Shown: positions 10,053 through 21,655 of the stretch, piece by piece
Position numbering within the stretch: the first letter of the stretch is position 1
How the letters are laid out: the number at the start of each line of letters is the position of its first letter
Assembly (NCBI RefSeq): GCF_029867415.1
Contig: NC_081183.1
Location: 37,840,655 to 37,904,654 of the forward strand
Length of the DNA: 64,000 bases
Origin: Vicia villosa
Taxonomy: Eukaryota; Streptophyta; Magnoliopsida; Fabales; Fabaceae
Direction: 5' to 3'
Translations under genes and position numbers: made by a program
The notes under the pieces: generated by a model
What the model saw: the letters and a program-made list of their open reading frames with translations, nothing else
Told to the model about the DNA's origin: nothing
Database searches by the model: none

Positions 10053-12146
10053 TGAAGGTAGAGAAAAACACAAGAAAGATGAGTTTGAATTGGGTTTTCA
10101 AAACTTTTCCCTTTAGAAACATTATTCATATAAGATAAATAATAAAGACTGCAATAAAGAGAAAGATGACACATTCAGTTATCCAGGTTCCCCTTAGAAA
10201 AGGTTAATCCCGTCCACCCGCTAAAGTGATTTTGCCTTTGAAAAAGACTTAATCCACTAATCATCAAAATGATTACAATTGTACGAGCCAACTGAAGGTG
10301 ACTAACAACCAAAGCATTGATCAATCTGTTAATGATCTCTTAAGAATTCTGACCCAACTGGTCCCCTAAGAGATATAAAGATCAATGACTCCTTTAAGAA
10401 TTCTGAACCAACTGGTCCCCTAAAGTAGATTTCTCCATGATGACAAATTGTCAAAGTCTTCTTGAGTATATAGACTAAGACTAGTCACTCAAGGAACAAA
10501 CAACTAACTGTTGCTTAAAGTTTGTGTTTACATGATTGCTTCTATTAAGCTGATTACGCAAATGTTTAAGTACAAAGATAATACAAAAGTGTTAAGCAAG
10601 ATATGAGCAACAACTCCTTGATTTTACATGATTCTACAAAGATGTATCTGATAGAAGTTTAGGTAGCATCTTGTAGTAATCTTCTTTCTCTTCTTTCTTT
10701 TCTTTCTCTTCATTCTTTATCCTCTTTTCCGTTTGGCTTCAGCTTTCAGCTTTGGTGAGTATTTTTTACTTGAGCAGCATAAGCATGTAACACCCCAATT
10801 TACCCCGTCAAATAATAATAATAAAAATCAGAGTATAATACTAATAAAGGTAAATATAGGTTGTCATATTTTCATCACAAACATCAACAATCAATTGCAA
10901 TTAAAGCATATACATAACACTATTAAAACATATCCATCTCATGTGATTCATAATTTTATTAAATAATTCACAACCACACTACAAAATAATTAATTAAATA
11001 ACCGGGCGTTACAACTTGAGCATCATTAGCAGCTTGGCATTTGCTATTATAGCATTCACAACCTTTCTTCTGAAATCTTGATCTTCTTTTATAGTCTTCA
11101 GAGAAAGAGATATTATGAGGATAAAAGAGTCATTTCTAAAAGCCAACAATTACTTTCCAACATATAGTTTCAAGTGTAGATGTTGGATAGTACAACACGT
11201 TACTTCCTTAGCCTGTAGCTTGCAACTTTATCATGATAGCGTGGAAGAAAAATTCTGAATAGTATGAACGTTTTAGGAATAGTGGATTTATTCAAGCATA
11301 TCATTATACTGGAATCTTTTTGAGAAAGTTTCTTGATCTTATCTTCAAATAATGTACTTATAATCTGAAGTAATAAGCTTGGAAGAGATCAACTTCTTAT
11401 CTTTGTTCTACTGATGATTTATCTGATGAGTAGTTTAGAGACTACTTTGTTATGATGGCATGAAAACATCAGAGACATTTAGGAATAGAACTTTGTCTTT
11501 CAGAAATAATAGCAACAACTTTTCTGAAGTGCAACGCAGGACTTCCTAGATCAAATTTGTATCTGAAGTAAGATAACTGATTTTAGAAGTGAGAAAGAAT
11601 TCATATATCTTTACATGCAATAGTGTCAGAGTCTTTCAGATATATAAAGCAACAACTTTTCTGAAGACAAGTCTTGATATTTGAACTTTGAGTCATGAAA
11701 ACTAATTCGTATTTCTGATTTTGAACTTTATCAACTGATCTTGATTATGTCATCAGAGTTGAAAGCAACAACTATTTTGACGATTATATCTTGGCATCTG
11801 ATCTTTTGAAGCAACATCTTGTAATTGATGTAGACTTATTTTCTGATCTTGAGATACTTGAAACTTCTGCAGCAACAGCTTATTGAGAAGTACACAAGAG
11901 ATCTTATTTCTGATTAGCATTCAACATTCTTCAAAACTACTGATGTTTCTTCAAGAGTGGAAGCGAATAGTCTTTCTGTCGACAACATATCTAATTATTC
12001 TTTAGACAACAGTCCTGAATCACAAAGAGCTTCTGATCTACACCCTCAAGAAAACATTAGAAACAAAATTATTTGCATATAAAATATATGTGTTGTTATC
12101 ACAAAAACTTAGCGATAAAGTGCATAATGAAATCTTGTTCTAACAT
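10053..12146 (-). mobile_element. Solo LTR of a SIRE/Maximus-type Ty1-copia element
   Basis: Both ends match the better preserved LTR at 50864-52070. On the plus strand the left end reads TGAAGGTAGAGAAAAACAC (there TGAAGGATAGAAAAACAC). The right end reads aaatcttgttctaaca (there the same). Neither a PBS nor a polypurine tract adjoins it, so it appears to be solo. Flanking 5-mers are tatat (10048-10052) and taaat (12147-12151), a target duplication with one mismatch. A 228-bp repeat lies inside at 10786. The LTR is old: similarity to its relative is clear at the ends and around atccactaatca, and patchy elsewhere. Confidence 0.6.
10786..11013. repeat. Small insertion with inverted ends TGTAACRCCC
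   Basis: A 228-bp AT-rich segment begins TGTAACACCCC and ends GGGCGTTACA, that is a 10-bp inverted terminus with one mismatch. The flanks show an imperfect duplication (acttgagcagcataagca on the left, acttgagcatcattagca on the right). It could be a MITE, or a solo LTR of a small gypsy or TRIM family, since TGTAAC...GTTACA ends occur in both. Confidence 0.4.
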
Positions 12147-12929
12147 AAATCACACAGAGGCGTTTGCAAAGAAAAAATTAGCACTCACATACGTGAAATG
12201 ACACAAGATTGAAATACTTAATCATAAAAAGAGAAAAGTCAAACAAGCAATGTAACATTATTGCAACAGAATATCCAAATACATAAAGAATAAGTTATAG
12301 AATAGTGAAACATAACATGAAACATAATTTTACTTCAAGGAAGTGATACAAATGCCCATGAACATGAAAACAAGGTAAGAGAGAAACACAAGATGCACAC
12401 GACTTAAAAACAACAAATGCATGATACAAATGATTCATAAGGAACTTAATCCAACACTATAACGACTCAATATATCGATGTCCTCTATGACCTCTATGTC
12501 TCCTAGGTTGTGGCCCAACACCCCGATGCATAGAAATAAAATCGAACCAAAACAAACTAAGCCAATGCGGTTTGGATTAATTCATTTTTTTATTAAAAAT
12601 TTATTGAGTCATACATATACATATAGATGACAACATAACTTTGTATTTAGTTATTCACACATTATCATATAACAACAAAATTCATCATATATGAATACCA
12701 ACTTTCCATTTAATATACAAAAATTAGATTAGAGAAAAGTGAAATAAAAAACATAAAATAGTAGCACAAAACAATATCAAAAACATTATAATGAAACTGG
12801 AAAAATAGAAGAGATGAAAGATTAAAGAAGATGAAAAAGAAAGTAGAGAAAAAAAAGAGATTAGAGAAGAAGAGGTTAGTTCAAAACGTAATTTGAAGAA
12901 AGAACAGTAAAAGAGGGAACCATAAAAGA
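12147..12929. other. No gene recognised
   Basis: AT-rich DNA to the right of the solo LTR. By position the first few hundred bases may continue the older copia relic seen at 9877-10052. The part at 12730-12900 is low-complexity A/G DNA. Confidence 0.4.
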
Positions 12930-13164
12930 GGGAACAGTAAAAGAAGAGGTTAGTTCCAATTGCCTTCATACCAATCCCTAAAGAGTCGATTTTGAGTTTA
13001 GAACCATAAACAAATTCCAATAAAAGAGGGAATCGGGCCTGAAAAGATTGAAGACCAAATCGCCTATGCCTCCAAAAATTGATCTCGTTAACTGCTCCTA
13101 GTTTGCAAGAGACACAATTGCTAAACTTGCTTTCAATCTCACTACTATTGAACAAAGCAGTCAT
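12930..13164 (-). pseudogene. LINE ORF2 fragment (region after the reverse transcriptase)
   Basis: The minus strand reads SCKLGAVNEINFWRHRRFGL, then QSFQARFPLLLEFVYGS. Plant L1 ORF2 proteins have a segment of the form lG-G--i-FW-D-W-G--pl---FP-Ly between RT and RNase H, and the order and spacing agree. The next part (WYEGNW) is in another frame, so a frameshift follows. The open frame continues into low-complexity Phe/Ser-rich sequence with no meaning. The rest of the LINE was not found. Confidence 0.5.
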
Positions 13165-14440
13165 ATAGAAGCAAATTTGTTACTGATTGACCAATACAGA
13201 TCTAACAACAAACTTTTGATATCACCATATATGAACGAGAGAATTGAGCATCAGATAGAATAATGGTTGTTAAGAATTTTCCATGTCTACTTGCTCAACA
13301 ATGCTTGATGCCCAAACCTCCATTAAACTTAGAGTTACAAATTGAAGCACACAAAACCCAATTAGTTCCCCTTTCAATGATTCTAAAAGATCATAGATCA
13401 TTTTAACCTATGAAATACCACCATTTAGGTGTTTTCATTTTGATACAACTCAATTTAAAATTTTGAATCAAACAAAATAAAAGACAATTCAACATAAAAG
13501 ACACATATTTTGAAACATTTGGTCGAGGAGTAGCATGGTTACATTAAATTAATTGAGTTAACTTCAAGGGTTGAAATTTCTCAATTAAATACAAAAAATA
13601 AGGAAGATTAGTGTCTATTTAAAAATCAAATGAGATGTTGAAATATATAAATATAATTTACTGTAATAAAAAAAATACTAATTATAAAAAAAATGAAAAT
13701 ACATCACTCCCCATGTGTGAACGATATAAAGACAAAAGAGCATCACAAGTTTGTTTCATGAATCACCACACAACCTTTAGCTGTCAAATTCTAAACCTCA
13801 TAATTTCCCTCTTCCACCAAGATCTCTCTCAATCACAAATAATTATTAATTTTCCAATAAAAGAAAATCCAAAACTCATTAAAAAATTAAAAGAAAAGTC
13901 TAGTCCATTTCTAATTTCTCTTTCCACATCCATTACCCCCGACATTAATTAGATTCCAAATCCAAAATTTGAATCTTGAATCACAAATATTATCTTTATA
14001 AATTATCATTTTTGTAACATTGTTTTAATCCATAACTAAAATTAATTATAATTTAAAATTTAATAAAATGAAATTTAAATAGGTATATATAATTTAACAT
14101 AATATATTAATTTATAAAAAAATAAATAAATAATTTTTTATTTTGTTTTAATAACAACTCTAAACTTTACTAAAGGTCGTGAATTCAACTTCACTTGTCT
14201 TCGCTTTAAGGATATCTTTGGATCTATAAATAATTTTGTAAATGTTTTATAAATTTTCGAAATCTAATTTATTTAAATTTTTTATATCATTTAAAATCCT
14301 AAATTTTAATGATGAATAACTAGTAAAAAATTTAATTATGAATAAGTAGGACACACAAATACAAACTGGTTTAACCTCAAAGGGTTGGTTCAGTTGGCAA
14401 ATGAGCTTTCTCCAAAAAGGGACGGAACATTTATTAGTAA
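13165..14440. other. No gene recognised, AT-rich
   Basis: Mostly A/T-rich DNA with short open frames of low complexity. A tRNA-like A-box motif (ggttggttcagttggcaa, about 14382-14399) is present with no matching B box, so it is not annotated as a gene. Confidence 0.5.
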
Positions 14441-14628
14441 ATCGATTTAAACCCTAAATTTTAATGATGAATAAGTAGGATACATGAATACAAACTAATT
14501 CTTGTATAAGATATCTCTGCACAACTATCAGCAAATCGATTAAAACACTAAATTTTAATGATGAATAAGTAGGACATGCGAGTACAAACCAATTCTTGAA
14601 TAAGATATCTCTGCACATCTATCAGCGA
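14441..14628 (+). repeat. Tandem duplication, 94 bp x 2
   Basis: Two copies starting atcgattta and atcgattaa (14441 and 14535). Each contains aattttaatgatgaataagt, attcttg and aagatatctctgcac. A partial, more diverged version precedes them at about 14300-14370. Confidence 0.7.
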
Positions 14629-14895
14629 AATAAATGATTAATCAATTTTTTTTATTTTAAATAAGCACACTGTTGTTGTTTTAGTGTGGACAAAATAGTG
14701 AAGCGAGGTTGGAGTGACCCAATTCTAACCGAATAGTACCTCTTTCTTTCTCAATCTTTCATTTCTTGCACCTATTTTGTGCAAGTTTGTATCTTTGTCT
14801 TGTTCACTCCAAAAAGTAAGAGAGAGAGAGATTCTTCTCACCACACCGCACCATTTTTTGTGTGTTTGTGGTTTGAATTCAAAGAAACTTGAATC

Positions 14896-17139
14896 ATGCC
14901 TTCAGGTGCAAAGAAGAGGAAAGCCGCCAAGAAAAAGAAGGAAATACAATCCTCTACTTCCACCACCAACAACCCTCACGGTACTGCTTTTTCTCGCATG
15001 CATACCTTTCTCCTTTTCAGTTTTCGTCTATTTCGCGCTAGATTCAAAGCTAGATTCTCTATTTTGGTAGTGAAGTAGGTGCTAACTGTTTTTCAGTTTT
15101 TTTTTTTTTTAATTTGATTGAAATTTTTAGGTTTATGAAGTTTTTTGCATGTTTATGTTTTTGATATTTATGGATATGTATGATTTGATTCTTGATTGAT
15201 TGATTTATTGTGTTTGTGTTTGGGGTAGTTAGGTTTTGTTAATTTGGTTTATTGGTTGATTGATTGGTAATTTGTTGTAATTGATTGATTTTGATGATGA
15301 TGATGTGTTTAGGGGAGAATGAATTGAAGTCGATAGACGAGAAAGGAAGTGATGGTGGAGAGATTGATTCGCCTCGGGACCTTGATGATGATCATAATCA
15401 GTTCAATGAAGGTAGTGAGGAGGTGGAGGAGGTTGAACCAGTGGCTGCTGTTGTCAAGTCTACGGAAGACGTTCGTAAGGATAGTAAGGTTGATGAAGGT
15501 GAGGGAGGAAAGGAACGTGTTGATGTGATAGAATGGGATATGAAATCTGATGATGGTAGTGAGAACAAAGATGTTAGTGTTGTGCGAATTGAGTCTGATG
15601 AGGGATTGAATAATGGGAGTGGGAATTCTGGCGGTTCTGATGATGTAATTGAAACCGGCATTGCGAAGAACTTAAAGGATGAATCTTATAATGATTCAGT
15701 AAAAGAGACAGCTGTATTTGATGAAGAGGCTGTTAATTCGGTAAAGGAGGGTGTAGTTGAAACCGGTACTGCGAAGAACTTAAAGGATGAGTCCTATGAT
15801 AATAATGATTCAGTGAAAGAGACAGGTGCATTTGATGAGGAGGCTGTTAATTCGGTGAAGGAGAGTGTTAATTCAGCGGCGGAATCTTCTGCTGGTTCGG
15901 TCAATGTTGTGAATTCGATCTCTGAGGTGCAAAGCGGAGACACTGGAAATGATTTACTTGAGAAACCATTGGGCTCTCAAGGAGCGGAAACTGATCTTGC
16001 CTTGAAGAGAAATGAGGATAAAGTACATGTCTTACCTGATGAGATTGTTAAAGCGTCAAGTTTGGAAGAACCTGAGACAAGGGAATTCGGTAAAATATCA
16101 TCATCACAGGCGTCTCAAGGAGAGGAAACTGATATTGTCGTGAAGATAAATGAGGATAAAGTACCTGTCTTACCTGATGAGAATGTGAAAACATCAAGTT
16201 TGGAAGAACCTGAGACAAGGGAATTCGACAGTAAAGTATCATCATCACCGGTGTCTCAAGGAGCGGAAACTGATATTGCCGTGAAGAGAAATGAGGATAA
16301 AGTACCCGTCTTACCTGATGAGAATGTGAAAACATCAAGTTTGGAAGAACCTGAGACAAGGGAATTCGTTGGTAAAGTATCATCATCACCGGCGTCTCAA
16401 GGAGCGGAAACTGATATTGCCGTGAAGATAAATGAGGATAAAGTACCCGTCTTACCTGATGAGAATGTGAAAACATCAAGTTTGGAAGAACCTGAGACAA
16501 GGGAATTCGACGGTAAAGTATCATCATCACCGGCGTCTCAAGGAGCGGAAACTGATCTTGCACTGAAGGAAAATGAGGATAAAGTATCCGTCTTACCTGA
16601 TGAGAATGTCAAAACATCAAGTTTGGAAGAATCCGTGACAAGGGAATTCGACGGTAAAGTATCATCATCACCGGCATCTCAAGGAGCAGAAACTGATCTT
16701 GCCGGGAAGAGAAATGAGGATAAAGTACCTGTTATACCTGATGAGAATGTTAAAACATCAAGTTTGGAAGAACCGGAGACAAGGGAATTTGACGGTAAAG
16801 TATCATCATCACCGGTGTCTCAAAGTCCTATCACTGAATCTAATAATGGTGTAGAACATGTTAAAGATTCCAACACTGCAGAAAGCTCTGGAAATCAGGT
16901 TTTGTGTCCCTCTTAAATTTTTTTAACATTCTCCCTAACTTTCTAGTGTATGTGATTTTTGTTACACTTTCAGTTTCTGAACTTTTATGTTGCCAATTAT
17001 TAAAGGTTTTACTTTGCTGAATTTTCTTTTCTCAATTGACATGCAGCCTCCGGCAGCATCAGCTCCACTTCTGGTGCAAAAAACGTCTTGGTTGAGTTGC
17101 TGTGGCTTGTTTGATGCGGTGTCAAGCTCCAACAGATAA
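14896..17139 (+). CDS. Acidic repeat protein with basic N-terminus and C-terminal CCGLF motif (3 exons)
   Basis: Exons 14896-14980, 15313-16898 and 17047-17139 give 587 codons. The junctions are CACG/gtactg, gtgtttag/GGGAG, CAG/gttttg and acatgcag/CCTCC; the first intron splits a Gly codon and the second is phase 0. Exon 1 encodes MPSGAKKRKAAKKKKE, lysine-rich and resembling a nuclear localisation signal. Exon 2 is mostly acidic, disordered-looking sequence with a two-fold repeat (AKNLKDESY...FDEEAVNSVKE) and six 47-residue repeats. Exon 3 encodes KTSWLSCCGLFDAVSSSNR and a stop. A basic N-terminus plus a short C-terminal SWLSCCGLF motif recurs in uncharacterised plant proteins that automatic annotation names after cytoskeletal repeat proteins; no function is established. 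The upstream region has a GA run (14819-14830). A probable 3'-UTR intron (17146-17920) ends in tatgttgcag. Confidence 0.85.
15975..16818 (+). repeat. Coding minisatellite, 141 bp x 6, inside the repeat-protein gene
   Basis: Six in-frame copies encode units of about 47 residues that start SQGAETD, pass through NEDKVPVLPDENVKTSSLEE and end KVSSSP. Copies 3 and 4 are nearly identical, while copies 1 and 2 differ most. Copy 1 is one codon shorter (EFGKISS). This indicates recent unequal exchange in the centre of the array. Confidence 0.9.
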
Positions 17140-17205
17140 GTTCAGGTTAGGCATTAGTTAAACTTCAAAGTTTATGCTTGTAATTTGTATAATTTAAACT
17201 CTTCC

Positions 17206-17240
<35 letters not shown>

Positions 17241-18000
17241 TCTTGCCTGTTTGTGATTGTTTTCGGTGCTTACCCTGTTACATAGTAGCTAACTAATCTT
17301 CGAAGAGGTTTGATGGTGTTGTGTTCCCTAGTTTACTGCTCAGTTCATTATGATATTCTCTGGTATCATCTCATATTCTGTTTTCATATATGATGATATT
17401 CCTCCATTTTCTGTCATGGATACTTTGATTCTTGGTTTTCTGATTTGAATTTTGATAATCTGATATTTCAGTTCTTGTATTCCTTTCAGTTAATGATATA
17501 CAAATATAGCATTCTCTAATTTATTCCTTGGATCTTTTTGTTTAGTCTGTATTTTAGTTCATCTTTGGTAAAGTAAAATTGAGAACTGAGAAAAAAATGT
17601 TTTCAAGTGATTATGAAGCTCAGTTGCAGACACGACGCCAACACGTTAGACACCGATAGTAATTTGAGAAAATAAATTAATTGAATAAATTCCCATGTAT
17701 TATTGTCGTATGCTGACATGTGTAACACGTGTCGGTGCTACAAATTTGTATGTGTATGTGTACATTATATTGCTTTGTCTGCATGCATATATCATCTATT
17801 TAGGAATCTTCCTGAATTCTTTCTATAATGCTGACTCTTGAGGATTATTTGAATAGTGCTAACATTTATTCTGAAACTGCAAATTGAGTTGACAATTTTG
17901 TTAATTTGTTTATGTTGCAGAAATACGTGCACGTGGATCTCAATTGATGTGTCAAACCTGTGAAGATTTTAGGATTTGGTTCATAAAATTGTGATATGTG
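17140..18000 (+). other. Probable 3' UTR of the repeat-protein gene with an intron
   Basis: After the stop at 17137-17139 the sequence ttcag/gttagg (17146) can serve as a donor and tatgttgcag/aaat (17911-17920) as an acceptor, leaving a 3'-UTR exon from 17921. This is inferred from splice-site consensus only. The intron would contain the AC microsatellite. Confidence 0.4.
17209..17238 (+). repeat. (AC)15 microsatellite
   Basis: Uninterrupted dinucleotide run of about 30 bases just downstream of the stop codon. Confidence 0.95.
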
Positions 18001-18910
18001 TTGTTTATGATTTTCCAAACAAATAATGGGCAACAGGCCCAACTATATGAGATTTATATACAGTGAGGTTTGTTGTAGTAATTGTGTTAGCAACAGTTTC
18101 AGCTCAAAATCTTTCTTTTATAAACTTTTCAAACTACACTTTTGTTAAACCTGCAAGTGGTGTTCAATTATTGCTTATACTTTTACACTGACAAAGTAAG
18201 TTATTTTAGTGAAGGTATTTAAAATATAATACTGCTAACTTTAGATGATACTAATATTTAATGATTAAACATCTGGGTAAATTTTAATTAGACTGTCGGC
18301 ATCTATAGTTTGTGTGCAGTCATGATCATGGGTTAGGTGCAAATTACGTGATACAGTTAATAGTACAGTCATGCCTTTTCATCATTAATTTGATGTACTA
18401 GTAGCTTATAGTCAAACCTGACCCTTTAATTATTTTGCATAAAAAATAATTGAAGAGGAGAGAGATAGTAAGTTCTATTTTGGGGACATATTTGTAGTCA
18501 CATAGTGGATGCTAGGCATGACAACCCTGAATTTAAACAGATAGATAATTGAACTTAGATATCTCCGTCTCTCTTTAACTCTTGGATGAGAATCCAATTT
18601 TTTAATTGAATACTCCGTTTTCCTTAATCCATAATATATATATTGAAATTTAAAAAGCATTAGAAATAATAAATTAAAACAATATGAGAATTTTATTCAA
18701 AATTACATTTTAAATGATAAAATATAAATTAAATACTAATGTATTACCTAAATAATTAATATTTTAAATTATAAAAATTAAATATTTTAAATCATCAACG
18801 GGTTGTGTTCGAGGTCGAGTTCGGAGTGAGTATTAGTGTCCTCATTATTCGTCTCATATCTATATTTTGAAATCAGAGAAAATCTAAATCCATATTCGTA
18901 CCCACTCAAA
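18001..18910. other. No gene recognised, AT-rich
   Basis: AT-rich intergenic DNA. The right part (18790-18910) has short G-rich runs such as ggtcgagttcggagtgag, of the kind seen inside hAT-type MITEs, but no ends could be defined. Confidence 0.5.
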
Positions 18911-19140
18911 TCAGATTTTTCTATGTCAAATTTGGGGTAGGTTTGGGTTGGGTTGATTAGATTGTTCCTTAGAACATTTTGAATAGTATGAAGGCCATCC
19001 ATTCCCTAGTATTGATCATGGGGGATCAGATTTTTCTATGTCAAATTTGGGGTAGGTTTGGGTTGGGTTGATTAGATTGTTCCTTAGAACATTTTGAATA
19101 GTATGAAGGCCATCCATTCCCTAGTGTTGATCATGGGGGA
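18911..19140 (+). repeat. Tandem duplication, 115 bp x 2
   Basis: Units 18911-19025 and 19026-19140 both start tcagatttttctatgtcaaa and end gatcatggggga. I see one substitution between them (ctagtattg versus ctagtgttg), so the duplication is recent. Confidence 0.95.
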
Positions 19141-19236
19141 TGTGTTTGTATATGGAGTGACAGAAATAATGAAAATTGTACTATTTTAAGTGCTTTTGAG
19201 AAGTTAAATTGTATTGTTTAAAAAGTACAGGTGTGT

Positions 19237-19960
19237 GCGTGTCCCCCTACAAAGGAAGGGAGACTCAAAGGTCTTAGTAGGTATATAACATATTTAGGGG
19301 TGAGGGCTAGCACACGGAGGCGAGTAGCTATGTACGGTGGTTTCTGAGGCTGTTTAAGGGACCGACTCACGTGAGGTAAGAGGACCTGCTAGTGGCCGAC
19401 GGGCAGCTGCGTGTCCCCCTACAAAGGAAGGGAGACTCAAAGGCCTTAGTAGGTACATAAGACATTTAGGGGTGAGGGCTAGCACACGGAGGCGAGTAGC
19501 TATGTACGGTAGTTTCTGAGGCTGTTTAAGGGACCGACTCACGTGAGGTAAGAGGCCCTGCTAGTGGCCGGCGGGCAGCTGGATTGACGGTGTTAGGGTT
19601 ACTAGGAGCGAAGTGCTCTCTGAGTAGTAGTGGGTAATATTGAGTGTGTATGACATGAGAGTCTCCCTTAGCCCCTTGAAGGATAATGTATTTATAGGCC
19701 CTGATCCTTAGCGTTTTCTTGTAAAAGTTTGCCACCCTCCTAGTCAAAAGGTTGACAGTTGAATCTCCATTCCCAATGACGACTTTGACTTTCTCTTTAT
19801 CCAAGACACATTTTATCCCATGTTTTTCCTTTCTTAGATGAGGGAAACTTAAGGGTGAGACGACACCTCCCTTCTTGTGACCACGTGACGTCGCCTTTTT
19901 CTAGGGCGATCTAAAACTGTCGCCTTAGGCAAAGTTATTTGCAAATATAACACTACATAA
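19237..19960 (-). mobile_element. LTR-like relic with a 172-bp tandem duplication
   Basis: Units 19237-19408 and 19409-19580 both start gcgtgtccccctacaaagg and contain ctagcacacggaggcgagta and ggccg-cgggcagct, with only a few differences. To their right on the minus strand is a canonical TATA box (ctataaatac, complement of 19687-19696) followed by transcript-like GC-richer DNA. I therefore read this as part of a minus-strand LTR whose R/U5 part was duplicated. Termini and coding parts were not found, so family and limits are uncertain. Confidence 0.45.
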
Positions 19961-20089
19961 GTCATAACAATTTGAACACTAATATAATTTGGAGCAGAAT
20001 TCAGAGGCTTAAGGTACTAGAAAAGGTCAAAGCTTTTGTGTAGATACGATAACCTTATAACAAAATAGAGGTTGCATTAGGTGCAATTA

Positions 20090-20398
20090 CACGAGCCTTA
20101 TTGTACTGACTTTATTGGTGTAGAAGATTCTTTTATTCATGCAATTCGTGATTGCATCATAGCTAGACAAGTGTTGGTGTCAACTATGAAGGCTAATCAC
20201 TAGGAAACTTTCTTCAATGCAAATTTACACGATTGGATAAAATACAATTTCCGGTATAATTTAGGTTATTGGGGTCAAGATGAATGACAAATAACAAGGG
20301 CAACAACATGTCATTTGATCTAGTATTGGAGGAATCAAATAGATCATGTGGATGACTATGTGATTCCCACATATTTGGTAGCACACGTAAGATTAAAA
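20090..20398 (+). pseudogene. LINE ORF2 C-terminal fragment (zinc-binding region and RNase H start)
   Basis: The plus frame reads HEPYCTDFIGVEDSFIHAIR followed by DCIIARQVLVSTMKAN. After a TAG come FFNANLHDWIKYNF, a TGA within GQDE*QI, and WRNQIDHVDDYVIP. Plant L1 ORF2 proteins have C--C---EE--LH-LRDC--A--VW, then FF---L--WI--N, then W--RN, in that order. Stops at about 20203 and 20285 mark a dead copy. Upstream RT is absent. The fragment lies 280 bp from the 3' end of the PM19-like gene. Confidence 0.65.
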
Positions 20399-20678
20399 AT
20401 CAGAAATTAAGAGAAGAACATGGGTATAAAACAGGTGTTGCGAAACTCTGGGGAATTTTTATCTCTAATGGCACCATTGTAGAAAACAGAGTATAAATGA
20501 AAATAATACTGATGATATTAATCTTTAAAATATCTTATACACAATTTATTCTTAATCAATACAAATCCAATCATGTAAAATATACCACACCAAAATAAAT
20601 AAATGAATAATTCAAGCTTGTAAGAAAAGCAACAAAAAAAAAAAATCACACAAACACTTCAATCATATTATTCAAGTT

Positions 20679-21655
20679 TCATCTCCTCATTCCAGCAGCA
20701 CCATGAATAGCAGCTATGTAGAAAAGCTGTGTAGCTGAAAGAATAATCAGAAAAGCCTCCATTGTTTTCTGCAAATTTCAACAATTCAAACATCTTGTTA
20801 AGAAAACACATTCTTTACATTTTGACAAATTTAAGAAAACATTCTTAAAAACATTAAAAAAAAGACAGTATAAATAGATTTTTCCTGTCTTACCAGACGA
20901 GAATTTCTGACGTTCAGTTGAATCTCTTTGCATCCAAACCTGCACAAATCATATTCCATTTTAGGGGTCGAACTCTGACTCTAACGGTTGTGTGTGTGAG
21001 TTTATAGTAGTTATGCCTAATGATATAATGAATGTGAGATTACCCCATGGCAAGAACGGTAAGAGCCCATGCAATGGAAGCAACTGATGCTGCAGATGGC
21101 AAGGTTTCGGAAGTCCATGAACCGATATGATTGAGACCTGAAATCAATGATCCAACTCCAACAACTCCAGCAATCAAAGCAAATGTAACAAAGAATCCAG
21201 TGGCAGCATTTCCCATCGGGAAGTATATCGGTGAAAAATGAGCCGGAAGATCAAACCCTGGACCTGCATATTGCATAGTTTTTCACATCAAATAACAAAA
21301 TAATCATTTGTCGAGTATCCTCTGCATGCAACTACAGAGACTAATCACTCGAGCTTGAGAAGACTACAGTAGACGAAAAAACTCTCCCTCTAGAGAATTT
21401 AACACCGCCGCGTGACTAGGATTGAGTTCGAACCTCAACACCTTTGGTTAAGCGGTAAGAGATCCTTTACGAGTTGATTATAATTATAATTAAAAGTAAG
21501 CATAATGAAAGATTGGAGAAAGTCTCACCTATGATAAAACCATGATCAATTGCTCTATTCATAGCCCATCCACCAATGCCCAAAACTATGACATACATGC
21601 AAAAATTCAGCCCCAAAAGAAGAGTTGCAACAGGCTTCATTTGCTCATTTGCCAT
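20679..21655 (-). CDS. PM19L: AWPM-19/PM19-like plasma-membrane protein (4 exons)
   Basis: Minus-strand exons 21655-21529, 21263-21044, 20939-20894 and 20768-20679 join to 160 codons, all with GT...AG borders. The first two junctions split Gly codons and the third is phase 0. The product starts MANEQMKPVATLLLGLNF, continues GGWAMNRAIDHGFIIG and HFSPIYFPMGNAATGFF, then CKEIQLNVRNSRL, and ends IHGAAGMRR. These are diagnostic for the AWPM-19 family. Four hydrophobic segments (about residues 8-30, 60-82, 98-116 and 135-153) fit its four-helix membrane topology. Family members are plasma-membrane proteins induced by abscisic acid and stress during seed maturation, and some are implicated in ABA transport; which applies here cannot be read from sequence. 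Length is normal and no defect is seen. A TATA-like run lies about 140 bp upstream. Confidence 0.95.

Noticed and set aside
12724..13164. 146-codon minus-strand frame as a gene
   Set aside because: The N-terminal half matches a LINE ORF2 segment. The rest is low-complexity Phe/Ser coding created by A/G-rich DNA.
14382..14399. tRNA-like A box (ggttggttcagttggcaa)
   Set aside because: No B box at the right distance and no cloverleaf, so neither a tRNA gene nor a supported SINE.
15285..15312. ATG at 15285 as start of a single-exon 543-codon protein
   Set aside because: The leader MILMMMM is intron sequence ending in the acceptor gtgtttag. Joining to the exon at 14896 gives a better start, and the reading past 16898 into VLCPS is likewise intron.
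16048..16563. 171-codon antisense frame opposite the repeat-protein gene
   Set aside because: Shadow of the 141-bp coding repeat. The sense frame has splice sites, a sensible start and a stop.
19354..19804. Minus-strand frames in the 172-bp repeats
   Set aside because: The product changes with each repeat copy and contains no known motif; it is a repeat artefact.
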